This document shows positions 7,964-16,447 of a stretch of 32,523 nt of DNA, piece after piece. The position numbers and the translations under genes were made by a program. The notes beneath the pieces were generated by a model. It had not been told where the DNA came from. It worked only from the letters and a program-made list of their open reading frames with translations, and made no database searches. Source of the DNA: Lachnospiraceae bacterium (lineage in GTDB: Bacteria; Bacillota; Clostridia; Lachnospirales; Lachnospiraceae); NCBI GenBank assembly GCA_024696615.1, contig JAILGS010000042.1, positions 1 to 32,523 on the forward strand, in the 5' to 3' direction. The stretch's first letter is position 1; each line of letters starts with the position of its first letter.

Positions 7964-8011
7964 AACAATGTTGTATTATGTACAATGAAAATTTAATAAG
8001 GAGGTGCTCCT

Positions 8012-9571
8012 GTGCAGATCAATATTATCACTGCGATTTTAATTGCTGTGGTGGTAGCGATTGTAGCTGCGGTAGTTACCTTGGTGATTTCGAATTCTAT
8101 TCATAAGTCTAACGATGAAAAAGACATTAATAGTGCTAAGAATCGTGCTCAGAAGATTTTGGATGATGCGATCAAAGAAGCTGATGCTAGAAAGAAAGAG
8201 ATTTTAGTAGAAGCTAAAGAAGAGTCTTTGAAGACCAAGAATGAACTTGAAAAAGAAACAAAGGAACGCCGTGCTGAGTTACAGCGCTATGAGCGTAGGG
8301 TCCTTTCCAAGGAAGAAGCTCTGGACAAGAAGATCGAGGCAGTCGATAAGCGTGACCAGTCTTTATCCCGTAAGGAAGAGGAACTCGCACAGCAGAAGCA
8401 GGTTATTGATGAGCTCAATGTAAAGAGACAGCAGGAACTTGAACGAATCTCTGGTTTAACCTCCGAACAAGCAAAAGATTATCTTTTAAAAACTGTTGAA
8501 GAAGAAGTAAAGCATGATTCTGCAATCTTAATTAAGGAAGCAGAGTCAAGAGCAAAGGAAGAAAGTGAGAAGCGTGCGAAGGAAATCATCGTAACAGCAA
8601 TTCAGCGTTGCGCTGCAGACCACGTGGCTGAAACCACTATTTCCGTTGTTCAATTACCGAATGATGAAATGAAGGGACGTATTATTGGTCGTGAAGGACG
8701 TAATATTCGTACCTTAGAGACAATGACTGGTGTGGAATTAATTATTGATGATACTCCAGAAGCAGTTGTTTTATCCGGTTTCGATCCAATCAAGAGAGAG
8801 GTCGCAAGAATCGCTCTTGAGAAGCTTATTGTAGATGGTCGTATCCATCCAGCTCGTATTGAAGAGATGGTGGAGAAGGCACAGAAGGAAGTGGATAACG
8901 TTATTCGAGAAGAAGGTGAAGCAGCATGCTTAGAAGTAGGTGTGCATGGCATTCATCCAGAACTGGTGAAGTTACTTGGACGTATGAAGTTCCGTACAAG
9001 TTATGGCCAGAACGTTTTGAAGCATTCCGTCGAAGTTGCACATTTAGCAGGTCTTATGGCTGCTGAGATGGGCCTTGATGCGAAGACAGCAAAGCGTGCA
9101 GGATTATTACATGATATTGGTAAGTCCATTGATCATGAAGTGGAAGGTTCCCATGTACAGATTGGTGTGGATCTTTGTAAGAAGTACAAGGAGAATGCAA
9201 TTGTTGTGAATGCGGTTGCAGCACATCATGGTGATGTAGAGCCAGAATCCTTAATTGCATGCTTAGTACAGGCTGCAGATGCTATTTCCGCAGCTCGTCC
9301 AGGCGCAAGACGTGAAACTTTAGATACTTATACGAACAGATTAAAAGATTTGGAAGATATTGCTAATTCCTTTAAGGGAGTTGACAAGTCATTTGCTATT
9401 CAGGCAGGTAGAGAGATTCGAGTTATGGTAGTTCCTGAAGCAGTTAGTGATGCTGATATGGTCTTACTTGGTAGAGAAATTTCCAAGAAGATTGAGGATG
9501 AGTTACAGTATCCAGGACAGATTAAGGTTAGCTTAATCCGTGAGTCCCGTGTAACTGATTATGCGAAGTAA
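8012..9571 (+). CDS. rny: Ribonuclease Y
   Basis: RNase Y is the membrane-anchored endoribonuclease that starts mRNA decay in Bacillota. The 519-residue protein has an N-terminal transmembrane helix (about 4-27), a long charged coiled coil (about 35-195), a KH RNA-binding domain with [12 protein letters not shown] (222-233) and an HD domain with HSVEVAHL (338-345) and the metal-binding LLHDIGKS (365-372). Length matches the family. The start is GTG 8012, with AAGGAGG at 7998-8004, and begins directly with the membrane anchor as expected. It is a single-gene unit with its own promoter and the terminator at 9620-9650. Confidence 0.97.
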   Translation: MQINIITAILIAVVVAIVAAVVTLVISNSIHKSNDEKDINSAKNRAQKILDDAIKEADARKKEILVEAKEESLKTKNELEKETKERRAELQRYERRVLSKEEALDKKIEAVDKRDQSLSRKEEELAQQKQVIDELNVKRQQELERISGLTSEQAKDYLLKTVEEEVKHDSAILIKEAESRAKEESEKRAKEIIVTAIQRCAADHVAETTISVVQLPNDEMKGRIIGREGRNIRTLETMTGVELIIDDTPEAVVLSGFDPIKREVARIALEKLIVDGRIHPARIEEMVEKAQKEVDNVIREEGEAACLEVGVHGIHPELVKLLGRMKFRTSYGQNVLKHSVEVAHLAGLMAAEMGLDAKTAKRAGLLHDIGKSIDHEVEGSHVQIGVDLCKKYKENAIVVNAVAAHHGDVEPESLIACLVQAADAISAARPGARRETLDTYTNRLKDLEDIANSFKGVDKSFAIQAGREIRVMVVPEAVSDADMVLLGREISKKIEDELQYPGQIKVSLIRESRVTDYAK

Positions 9572-9619
9572 GCATCCGACAGCTTTAGTTAATTTACTGA
9601 GTTAATAAAGAAGCTTGTT

Positions 9620-9650
9620 AGCCCTTGGACGAAAGTCCAGGGGCTTTTTT
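9620..9650 (+). terminator. Terminator after rny
   Basis: An 11 bp stem (AGCCCTTGGAC at 9620-9630 with GTCCAGGGGCT at 9635-9645, one G-U pair) capped by a GAAA tetraloop and followed by six T residues. Confidence 0.95.
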
Positions 9651-9723
9651 CATGCCAATTTCACCCATCATACTTAATAAAATTAAGTTTTGACATTATA
9701 AAGTTATGAATCTTAAAAAAAAC

Positions 9724-9752
9724 TTGCCAAAACTTTTACTGTCCGTTATACT
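9724..9752 (+). promoter_or_regulatory. Predicted promoter of the aspartate aminotransferase
   Basis: TTGCCA (9724-9729), a 17 base spacer and TATACT (9747-9752), 40 bases before the start codon. Confidence 0.6.
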
Positions 9753-9791
9753 CAAACAAGTGTGTTTCTTAGAAAAGATAGGAGGAGTAAA

Positions 9792-11078
9792 ATGACAGCT
9801 TATAACAAGTTAAGCGTTGAAGAGTTAAGAGCGTTAAGAGAAGAATTATTAAAGGGATTTGAGGAAGTTAAGGGAAAAGGATTAAACCTTAACATGGCTC
9901 GTGGAAAGCCTTCTCCAGCGCAGTTGGATCTTACACTGGATATGTTAAATGTTGTAAATCCAGAGACCGTAATGAAGGGCGAAGATGGAATGGACTTCCG
10001 TAATTATGGAATTATGGATGGTATTAAGGAAGCAAGAGAATTAGTTGCTGAAATGATGGGTGTCTCTTATGAGAATGTTATTGTATTCGGTAATGCATCC
10101 CTTCCAGTAATGTATGATACCATTTCCCGTTCTATGACCCATGGTGTATGCGGTAGTACTCCTTGGTGCAAGCTTGATAAGGTAAAGTGGTTATGTCCAG
10201 CTCCTGGTTATGATAGACATTTTGCAATTACAGAGCATTTTGGTATTGAGATGATTACCATTCCTATGAAGGCGGATGGCCCTGATATGGATCTGGTAGA
10301 AGAGTTAGTATCCAAGGATGCTTCCATTAAGGGTATTTGGTGTGTACCAAAGTATTCCAATCCATTAGGAACTTCTTATTCGGATGAAGTAGTAAAGAGA
10401 ATGGCGAATTTAAAGCCTGCTGCAGAAGATTTCAGAATTTTCTGGGATAATGCATATGCAGTACATCATCTCTATGACGATGATCGTGATGAATTATTAG
10501 AAATCCTCTCCGAATGTGAGAAGGCTGGTAATCCGGATATGGTATATGAATTCTGTTCCACTTCTAAGATCTCATTTGCAGGCGCAGGTATTGCAGCAAT
10601 GATTTCTTCAAAGAAGAACTTGGATTTTGCTCGTAAGTCCATTACGATTCAGACCATCGGTTATGATAAGTTAAATCAGCTTCGTCATGTTCTTTACTTT
10701 AAGAACGCTGCTGGTATTGAAGCACATATGAAGAAGCATGCAGCTTCCCTTCGTCCTAAGTTCGAAGCAGTATTAGAGAGCTTTGACAAGGAATTGGAAG
10801 GATTAGAGATCGGTACTTGGACCAAGCCAAAGGGAGGATATTTTATCTCCTTCAATACTTTGGAGGGTTGTGCTAAGGCTGTTGTAGAAAAGTGTAAGGA
10901 AGCAGGTATGGTTTTAACAGGTGCAGGTGCAACCTTCCCATATCACAAGGATCCACAGGATTCCAATATTCGTATTGCTCCTTCCTTCCCTTCTCCAGAA
11001 GAGATGAAGACCGCAACGGAAGTATTTATTCTCTGTGTGAAGTTAGTATCCGTAGAGAAGTTATTGGAAAATAAGTAA
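9792..11078 (+). CDS. Aspartate aminotransferase, type Ic (class I/II fold)
   Basis: A PLP-dependent enzyme expected to interconvert aspartate/2-oxoglutarate and oxaloacetate/glutamate. The 428-residue sequence resembles the type Ic group typified by the Corynebacterium AspT family rather than E. coli AspC: NMARGKPSPAQLDL near the start, GNASLPVMYD, CPAPGYDRH, YSNPLGTSYS, FWDNAYAVHHL with the PLP-ring Asp, and STSKISFAGAG with the Schiff-base Lys. The start is ATG 9792, with AGGAGGAG at 9780-9787; an in-frame start at 9762 lies too close to the -10 box and has no ribosome binding site. It is monocistronic. Substrate is inferred from family only. Together with asd in this window it belongs to aspartate metabolism. 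Confidence 0.88.
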   Translation: MTAYNKLSVEELRALREELLKGFEEVKGKGLNLNMARGKPSPAQLDLTLDMLNVVNPETVMKGEDGMDFRNYGIMDGIKEARELVAEMMGVSYENVIVFGNASLPVMYDTISRSMTHGVCGSTPWCKLDKVKWLCPAPGYDRHFAITEHFGIEMITIPMKADGPDMDLVEELVSKDASIKGIWCVPKYSNPLGTSYSDEVVKRMANLKPAAEDFRIFWDNAYAVHHLYDDDRDELLEILSECEKAGNPDMVYEFCSTSKISFAGAGIAAMISSKKNLDFARKSITIQTIGYDKLNQLRHVLYFKNAAGIEAHMKKHAASLRPKFEAVLESFDKELEGLEIGTWTKPKGGYFISFNTLEGCAKAVVEKCKEAGMVLTGAGATFPYHKDPQDSNIRIAPSFPSPEEMKTATEVFILCVKLVSVEKLLENK

Positions 11079-11137
11079 AATTCCTTAATAAAATTATAAA
11101 ATCTAACATTATAAAATATAATGATCTGAAAGAAAAA

Positions 11138-11175
11138 AGGGCTTTGTAAGATTTGATTCTACAAGGCTCTTTTGT
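11138..11175 (+). terminator. Terminator after the aminotransferase
   Basis: AGGGCTTTGTA (11138-11148) pairs with TACAAGGCTCT (11160-11170) with two G-U pairs. A-rich flank on the left and TTTTG on the right; it may act in both directions. Confidence 0.75.
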
Positions 11176-11219
11176 TACAATAGGCAGGGATAAAAATCAT
11201 TCTTCAAAGGAGAATTGTT

Positions 11220-12017
11220 ATGTATAAGTATGGATTTATTGGAATGGGGAATATGGGAAGTGCCATGTTGTCCGGTTTAGTAAAGCGCTATGGAAGCGAG
11301 AATGTAACCTTCCATGAGCCAAATGCTGCTAAGCAGGCAGAGACTGCTGAAAAATATGGAGTGACACCACAGGAGAACAATGAGGATGTGGTGACCAATT
11401 CTGAATTTATTATTTTAGCCGTAAAGCCGATCGTTTATGATGCAGTATTAAAGCAGATTGCACCAGTATTAGATTACTCCAAGATCGTGATTTCCATTGC
11501 TCCTGGAATCACCATGGAAGATGTGGCAAAGAAGGTGGGGAAGGATGTGCGTGTGGTTCGTGCCATGCCAAATACCCCAGCCATGGTGGGTGAAGGTATG
11601 ACGGGAGTATGTTACGACCCGAACGAATTTAATGATAATGAAATGAAGGATATTGAGCGTTATTTTAATGCATTTGGAAAGTTCAATATTATTGATGAGC
11701 ATCTGATGAGCGCGGTTACCTGTGCTAGCGGAAGCTCCCCTGCCTATGTATATATGTTTATTGAAGCACTGGCCGATAGCGTGGTAAAGTGCGGTATGCC
11801 TCGTGCAGCAGCATATGAATTTGTGGCACAGACTGTGCTTGGTTCTGCGAAGATGGTATTAGAAACCGGCGAGCATCCTGGTAAGTTAAAGGATAATGTA
11901 TGTTCTCCAGGTGGTACCACCATTGCTGCAGTAGAAGCGTTAGAAGAGAATGGCTTCCGTAATTCCTTATTTAAGGCAACGGACAAATGTTATAGAAAGT
12001 GTGAGCATTTGGATTAA
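11220..12017 (+). CDS. proC: Pyrroline-5-carboxylate reductase
   Basis: ProC performs the NAD(P)H-dependent last step of proline synthesis. The 265-residue protein has the N-terminal Rossmann motif GFIGMGNMGSAM, the ILAVKP segment that follows it, RAMPNTPAMVGEGMT and the C-terminal signature region GSSPAYVYMFIEAL and SPGGTTIAAVEALEE. Length is normal. AAAGGAGA at 11206-11213 serves ATG 11220. No clear promoter lies between the preceding terminator and this start. It is followed after a 24 base palindrome by a Nudix gene and a recombinase gene on the same strand, probably one transcript. Confidence 0.96.
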   Translation: MYKYGFIGMGNMGSAMLSGLVKRYGSENVTFHEPNAAKQAETAEKYGVTPQENNEDVVTNSEFIILAVKPIVYDAVLKQIAPVLDYSKIVISIAPGITMEDVAKKVGKDVRVVRAMPNTPAMVGEGMTGVCYDPNEFNDNEMKDIERYFNAFGKFNIIDEHLMSAVTCASGSSPAYVYMFIEALADSVVKCGMPRAAAYEFVAQTVLGSAKMVLETGEHPGKLKDNVCSPGGTTIAAVEALEENGFRNSLFKATDKCYRKCEHLD

Positions 12018-12023
12018 CTCATT

Positions 12024-12047
12024 GCAAGACTCGCGAGCGAGTCTTGA
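12024..12047. repeat. Dispersed palindrome, second copy
   Basis: CAAGACTCGC (12025-12034) and GCGAGTCTTG (12037-12046) form a perfect 10 bp inverted repeat around GA. The 24 bases at 12024-12047 differ from 4939-4962 at only two positions. Both copies follow a biosynthetic gene stop codon inside an operon and lack a T run. Confidence 0.8.
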
Positions 12048-12071
12048 ATCATATCCAAAGAAGGAGTGCGT

Positions 12072-12599
12072 ATGTTTGAACGTGTGGGCCGCGAATTAGT
12101 ATATGAAGGTTCGATTTTAAATATGTATAAGGATTCCATCAAGGTATCCGACGGAAAGATTGCCAAATGGGATTTTATCGGTCATCATGGGGCTGCTGCA
12201 GTACTTCCGGTAACTGCAGAAGGAAAGATTATCATGGTGCGTCAGTATCGCAATGCCATTGACCGGGAATCCTTAGAAATTCCTGCCGGTGGCTTAAATC
12301 CCAAGGAATCCACCAAAGATGCAGCGGTGCGGGAATTGGAGGAAGAGACGGGATATGTCTGTGGACATGTGGAGTTACTCCTTTCCACAGTGCCAGCCAT
12401 CGCCTATAGTAGTGAAGTCATTGACATCTATCTTGCCACCCAGTTAACCCATACGGCTCAGCATCTTGATGAGGATGAAGTGGTGGAAGTGGAAGAATAT
12501 ACGGTGGAGGAACTGTGCGAGATGATCTATTCCTGCAAGATTCAGGATTCCAAGACCATCGCTGCAGTACTTGCCTATAAGGATAAATATTGCCATTAG
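12072..12599 (+). CDS. Nudix hydrolase, probable ADP-ribose pyrophosphatase
   Basis: The 175-residue protein has a complete Nudix box at residues 73-95 (G-x5-E-x7-REL-x-EE-x-G-Y; Gly73, Glu79, Arg87, Glu88, Glu91, Glu92, Gly94). Flanking features (VRQYRNAIDRESLEIPAGG before, TVPAIAYSSEVIDIYLA after) fit the ADP-sugar pyrophosphatase group (NudF/YqkG), which cleaves ADP-ribose to AMP and ribose 5-phosphate. The start is ATG 12072 with AAGGAG at 12061-12066; the in-frame GTG at 12066 overlaps it. It lies between proC and the truncated recombinase on one strand. Substrate is inferred. Confidence 0.9.
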   Translation: MFERVGRELVYEGSILNMYKDSIKVSDGKIAKWDFIGHHGAAAVLPVTAEGKIIMVRQYRNAIDRESLEIPAGGLNPKESTKDAAVRELEEETGYVCGHVELLLSTVPAIAYSSEVIDIYLATQLTHTAQHLDEDEVVEVEEYTVEELCEMIYSCKIQDSKTIAAVLAYKDKYCH

Positions 12600-12633
12600 A
12601 ATTTCGTATAGAAAGAGGAGAAAGGAAAAAGTG

Positions 12634-13374
12634 ATGGAAGAGTTATTACAGTCCTATCTTGCTTATCTGCAAATGTCACAGAAGAAATCCACGAATACGC
12701 TGGATTCATATCAAAGAGATTTGAGAGCTTTCTTTGGCTATCTGAAGGAACAGCATGTGGAGGATTTAGAAAAGTGTACGGAAACCATGCTTACTTCCTA
12801 TATTCTTTTCATGGAGCGCAAGGAAATGTCCACAGCCTCCATCTCCAGACATGTGTCCTCGATTCGACAGTTCTTTGTCTATCTGCTAGAGGAGGGAAAG
12901 ATTCGTCATAATCCTTCCCGGAATGTGAAAGCACCGAAAGTGATCGTCAAAAAGTCGGAAGAAGTATCCCAGAAGACCATCGATATTATGCTAGCCCAGG
13001 TAAATTTAGATACCCCGAAGGGACTTCGGGATATGGCCATGTTCTCCCTTTTGTTAACAACGGATATTCGATTAAGTGAAATGCTAAGCTTACAGATCAA
13101 GGACGTGAATCTGGAGATGGGATATGTGACCTGTCATGATACGACAAAAACCAGAACCCTTCCATTAGCCCATGAGACCGGTGAGTATCTTCGAATGTAT
13201 CTAAGAGAAGGAAGAATCCTTTTAGTAAGAAAAGAAGAGCAGACATTATTGTTCACCAATTACGGCGGAGAGGCCCTGACGCGTCAAGGACTCTGGAAGA
13301 TCATTCATGACTATGCAGTCCTTGGAGGAGTGGATGGTGAAATTAATCCCAACGCACTCCGGAAGCGTTCTTAA
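12634..13374 (+). CDS. Truncated tyrosine recombinase (XerD-like), probably inactive
   Basis: The 246-residue product has an N-terminal SAM-like core-binding domain (about 1-95, with TNTLDSYQRDL and SISRHVSSIRQFF) and most of a catalytic domain. Compared with XerD, Arg in TTDIRLSE (146), the hairpin Lys (172) and the second Arg (243, in NPNALRKRS) are present, but the first His of HxxR is Asn240 and the protein stops three residues after the Arg. The His/Trp and the nucleophilic Tyr are absent, and no other frame before the terminator at 13411 restores them. ATG 12634 is used, although GTG 12631 is equally placed after AAAGGA. It is either a decayed gene or a DNA-binding protein without cleavage activity. 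Confidence 0.8.
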   Translation: MEELLQSYLAYLQMSQKKSTNTLDSYQRDLRAFFGYLKEQHVEDLEKCTETMLTSYILFMERKEMSTASISRHVSSIRQFFVYLLEEGKIRHNPSRNVKAPKVIVKKSEEVSQKTIDIMLAQVNLDTPKGLRDMAMFSLLLTTDIRLSEMLSLQIKDVNLEMGYVTCHDTTKTRTLPLAHETGEYLRMYLREGRILLVRKEEQTLLFTNYGGEALTRQGLWKIIHDYAVLGGVDGEINPNALRKRS

Positions 13375-13410
13375 AAGGATGTAAGTACAATCAAGAAAGT
13401 AACGTAAAAA

Positions 13411-13441
13411 CCCACGGTACTGTGTACCGTGGGCTTTTTTT
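13411..13441. terminator. Bidirectional terminator between the recombinase gene and lepB
   Basis: A perfect 10 bp stem (CCCACGGTAC at 13411-13420 with GTACCGTGGG at 13424-13433, TGT loop) has A residues on the left and T residues on the right. It serves the plus-strand proC unit and the minus-strand lepB gene, whose stop codon lies at its right edge. Confidence 0.93.
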
Positions 13442-14132
13442 AATCCGTGTAATATTTAACGGATGGATAGTAGCGGAAGATGGCTTTGGCTAGGATTTCA
13501 TCCCGTTCTACGAAGGTATCTTCCCAGTAGCGGGAATCCTTGGAATTATTTCGATTATCCCCCAGAACAAAGTAGGAGTCCGCAGGAACGATGTAGGTGG
13601 CATCTTCCTTGGTTGGATTCATGGGCTCTGCAAGATAATTTTCTGTTAATTCTTTGCCGTTAACCCGAACCACTTTCCTGGATTCTACGCCGGTATTGAT
13701 GGTAACAATCTCAACCACATCCCCCGGTTCTCCAATAATACGTTTAATAAACATCTCATCATGATTGTCCGGATAGAGGAAGACAATAATATCCCCCCGT
13801 TTTGGTTCCGAAAACCAATAAGAAGCTCGTAAGCAGAAGATATAATCTTCTTCGTTAATGGTATTTTTCATGGAACCCGTCGGAATATGGGCATTTAACA
13901 TCACATAACGATTGAGAAGCAGCGCAATGATCACGGCGATTACAATCAACTTGATATAGGAAAAAAGCTCCCGCAGAATATTGATTTCCTGGCGGCGCTT
14001 ACGCATTTGACGTCGTTCCCGTTGTTGTCTCAAATCTTCTCTAATAATATTTTGCTCTAATAATCCTTCATCCACACCATAGGATGGGGTAGAAGAATAA
14101 GGTTTTTGATTTTGATTCTGTATTTCTGTCAT
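13440..14132 (-). CDS. lepB: Signal peptidase I
   Basis: LepB removes signal peptides from secreted proteins on the outer face of the membrane. The 230-residue protein has a basic, Gln/Arg-rich cytoplasmic N-terminus (1-55), one membrane helix (about 59-75), the catalytic Ser87 in HIPTGSMKNT, the general-base Lys130 in FIKRIIGEPGD and the GDNRNNSKDSR box. The cytoplasmic N-tail is longer than in classical B. subtilis SipS, as often in Clostridia. Start: ATG complement of 14130-14132, preceded by AAGGGGAC. It lies downstream of htpG on the same strand and has its own predicted promoter inside the htpG terminator. Confidence 0.95.
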   Translation of the reverse strand: MTEIQNQNQKPYSSTPSYGVDEGLLEQNIIREDLRQQRERRQMRKRRQEINILRELFSYIKLIVIAVIIALLLNRYVMLNAHIPTGSMKNTINEEDYIFCLRASYWFSEPKRGDIIVFLYPDNHDEMFIKRIIGEPGDVVEIVTINTGVESRKVVRVNGKELTENYLAEPMNPTKEDATYIVPADSYFVLGDNRNNSKDSRYWEDTFVERDEILAKAIFRYYPSVKYYTD

Positions 14133-14162
14133 AATGTCCCCTTACAATCAATGCTACAATCC

Positions 14163-14208
14163 AAAAAAGGATAGTACACAAACATATGTTCATTGTATAC
14201 TATCCTTT
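14163..14208 (-). terminator. Terminator after htpG (minus strand)
   Basis: Read on the minus strand, AAAGGATAGTA (14208-14198) pairs with TACTATCCTTT (14176-14166) and continues into T residues to 14163. The loop is 21 bases. Confidence 0.8.
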
Positions 14209-14220
14209 CGAATTTTACAA
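14192..14220 (-). promoter_or_regulatory. Predicted lepB promoter overlapping the htpG terminator
   Basis: On the minus strand TTGTAA (14220-14215), a 17 base spacer and TACAAT (14197-14192). The -10 box lies in the loop of the htpG terminator, so the new transcript would start inside that hairpin. Confidence 0.5.
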
Positions 14221-14263
14221 GGTATGAATCATTCTTATGAATGAGTCCCAAGGGAGTAATGCC

Positions 14264-16216
14264 TTACTTCACCAATAACTGTAAGATTTCATTGCTTCGC
14301 GCAATAAAGGCGGTCATCTGTTCTGCTGTGAGAGGATGGCAACCAAGCACTGCAAGATCATAGAGCTGCTTGCATAACATCTGTGTGGTTTCCCCTTCGG
14401 TATGCTCTAATAAGTACTGAACCAGGGTATTGTTGGCATTTAAGACTAACTGTTCTCCGTTGCCACCAAACATGGAAGGATCCATGGTATTCATACCATA
14501 GCTCTTCATCATGTCCATCATACGACGGCTCTGCTCGTTCACTAACAGCATGGAAGAGATGGACTCATCCTTTAACTTCTCCACAGACACCTTAATGGAG
14601 TCATTTCCAAGCGCATCGGCAAATGTTTTAGATAATTTTTCCTCTGCATCCTTCTTTTCATCTTCGCTAAGCGCCTCGTCCTTGAAGACGGAAGCTAAGT
14701 CCGCATCAATACGAACAAACTTCACATCCTGATTCTTGGCTTCTAAGGCATTGATGAAAGGAGCATCAATCGTGGTATTCATTAATACCGCATTCAGACC
14801 TTCTTTCTGGAACATCTGAATGTACTGAGCCTGCTCGGTTTCATTGGTTACATAGAAGATGGTATTTGGATGAGCTTCCTTATTCTCCTCTAAGGCATCC
14901 TGCATGGAGATATACTTATTGGAAAGATCCTTAAAGATCAAAGCTTCCTTCACCTTTTCTTCGAACTTCTCGTCACGAAGACATCCGTACTTGATGAATG
15001 GATTAATATCATCCCAATACTTCTCATAATTTTCACGGTCCGTCTTAAACATACCGGTTAACTTATCCGCAACCTTCTTAGTAATGTAATCAGAAATCTT
15101 CTTCACAAATCCATCATTCTGTAATGCACTACGAGAAACATTTAATGGAAGGTCAGGACAATCAATCACACCCTTTAATAACATTAAGAATTCAGGAATT
15201 ACTTCTTTGATATTATCTGCAACGAAGACCTGATTATTATATAACTTAATGGTTCCTTCGATGGATTCATACTGGGAATTAATCTTAGGGAAGTAGAGAA
15301 TACCCTTTAAATTAAATGGATAATCCATATTCAGATGAATCCAGAACAGTGGCTCCTTATAATCATGGAATACCTTATGATAGAAGTCACGATATTCTTC
15401 TTCGGTACAGTCATTCGGATGCTTGGTCCAGAGAGGATGGGTCTCATTGAGAGGCTTAACCTCAGCTTTTTTCGTCTCGGCTTCCTTATGATCTTCTGAA
15501 GAAGCATCATCCGTAGAAGTTTCTGATGCTTCTTCTGTAGTAGCGGATTCTGACTTAGTTTCTTCTTTGGTTTCTTCCACAGGTGCATTCTCGTTAATTA
15601 AGAAGATACTTACTGGCATGAAAGAACAGTACTTTTCTAAGACTTCTTTGGCACGATATTCATTGGAGAATTCATAGGAGTCCTCATTTAAGTAAAGAAC
15701 GATGGTGGTACCATGGGTATCCTTATTTCCTTCGCTCATTTCAAAATCCGTACCACCGGTACAATCCCAATGTACGGGCTTGGCATCCTTCTTATAGGAG
15801 AGAGTATCAATGGTTACACGATCTGCAACCATGAATGCAGAATAGAAACCTAAACCGAAATGACCGATAATCTGGTCTTCATTGGTCTTATCCTTATACT
15901 TTTCTAAGAAATCTGCAGCACCGGAGAAAGCAATCTGATTGATGTATTCATCCACTTCCTCCTCCGTCATACCAAGACCATTATCCGAAATGGTGATGGT
16001 CTTTAATTCCTGATTTACAGAAACGGTAATCTTATAGTCGGGCTGATCCGGTTCCTCATATTCTCCCATGATACTTAACTTCTTTAATTTTGTAATGGCA
16101 TCGCAGCCGTTGGATACCAATTCACGATAGAAGATATCATGATCGGAGTAGAGCCACTTCTTAATAATAGGGAAGATATTTTCACTATTAATGGATAAAC
16201 TACCTTTTTTTGCCAT
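14264..16216 (-). CDS. htpG: Chaperone HtpG (Hsp90)
   Basis: HtpG is the bacterial Hsp90, an ATP-driven dimeric chaperone. The 650-residue protein has the GHKL ATPase domain with catalytic Glu and Asn in YRELVSNGCDA (30-40), the nucleotide Asp in ISDNGLGM (76-83) and GHFGLGF (118-124), then middle and C-terminal dimerisation domains. Between them lies a low-complexity Glu/Thr/Ser/Ala/Lys linker at about 211-256, reminiscent of the charged linker of eukaryotic Hsp90 and longer than in E. coli HtpG. Start: ATG complement of 16214-16216, with AAAGGAG 10 bases upstream. A sigma-A promoter and a perfect CIRCE operator lie upstream, implying HrcA control. lepB is downstream. Confidence 0.97.
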   Translation of the reverse strand: MAKKGSLSINSENIFPIIKKWLYSDHDIFYRELVSNGCDAITKLKKLSIMGEYEEPDQPDYKITVSVNQELKTITISDNGLGMTEEEVDEYINQIAFSGAADFLEKYKDKTNEDQIIGHFGLGFYSAFMVADRVTIDTLSYKKDAKPVHWDCTGGTDFEMSEGNKDTHGTTIVLYLNEDSYEFSNEYRAKEVLEKYCSFMPVSIFLINENAPVEETKEETKSESATTEEASETSTDDASSEDHKEAETKKAEVKPLNETHPLWTKHPNDCTEEEYRDFYHKVFHDYKEPLFWIHLNMDYPFNLKGILYFPKINSQYESIEGTIKLYNNQVFVADNIKEVIPEFLMLLKGVIDCPDLPLNVSRSALQNDGFVKKISDYITKKVADKLTGMFKTDRENYEKYWDDINPFIKYGCLRDEKFEEKVKEALIFKDLSNKYISMQDALEENKEAHPNTIFYVTNETEQAQYIQMFQKEGLNAVLMNTTIDAPFINALEAKNQDVKFVRIDADLASVFKDEALSEDEKKDAEEKLSKTFADALGNDSIKVSVEKLKDESISSMLLVNEQSRRMMDMMKSYGMNTMDPSMFGGNGEQLVLNANNTLVQYLLEHTEGETTQMLCKQLYDLAVLGCHPLTAEQMTAFIARSNEILQLLVK

Positions 16217-16258
16217 GTTTCATACACTCCTTTGATGATAAATTTTGCTTTGAAACCT

Positions 16259-16287
16259 ATGATAATACCATGGTTTTACAAAGTCAA
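16259..16287 (-). promoter_or_regulatory. htpG promoter (minus strand)
   Basis: On the minus strand TTGACT (16287-16282), a 17 base spacer and TATCAT (16264-16259). The -35 box lies 7 bases from the CIRCE element. Confidence 0.75.
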
Positions 16288-16294
16288 GGAAAAA

Positions 16295-16321
16295 TTAGCA
16301 CTCATTTCAAAAGAGTGCTAA
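16295..16321. promoter_or_regulatory. CIRCE operator (HrcA binding site)
   Basis: TTAGCACTC (16295-16303), exactly nine bases, then GAGTGCTAA (16313-16321) matches the consensus inverted repeat bound by the heat-shock repressor HrcA with no mismatch. It lies immediately upstream of the htpG -35 box. HrcA itself is not in the window. Confidence 0.97.
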
Positions 16322-16408
16322 CAAGTCCAATAAAAAAGTTTGTCATAACCCCCACCTACGCTAACGTTTAGAGATGGGGAATTTCTCCGACTGATTTAAA
16401 AATTTTTG
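16322..16408. other. Remainder of the htpG-amtB divergent intergenic region
   Basis: The 381 bases between the htpG and amtB starts hold, from left to right, the htpG promoter, the CIRCE site, this stretch and the amtB promoter and leader. Within this part the only visible structure is an imperfect hairpin pairing CCCC around 16353 with GGGG around 16376, with no T run. I see no coding frame here. Confidence 0.5.
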
Positions 16409-16437
16409 TTGACAGGTTTTTCAGAGTATGATAAAGT
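16409..16437 (+). promoter_or_regulatory. Predicted amtB promoter
   Basis: Consensus TTGACA (16409-16414), a 17 base spacer and TAAAGT (16432-16437). Transcription would start near 16444, giving a leader of about 150 bases before amtB. Confidence 0.7.
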
Positions 16438-16447
16438 AACCGATGAA

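Noticed and set aside
16353-16385. Hairpin in the htpG-amtB gap resembling ends of IS200/IS605 elements
   Set aside because: Imperfect and single, with no transposase or second end nearby.
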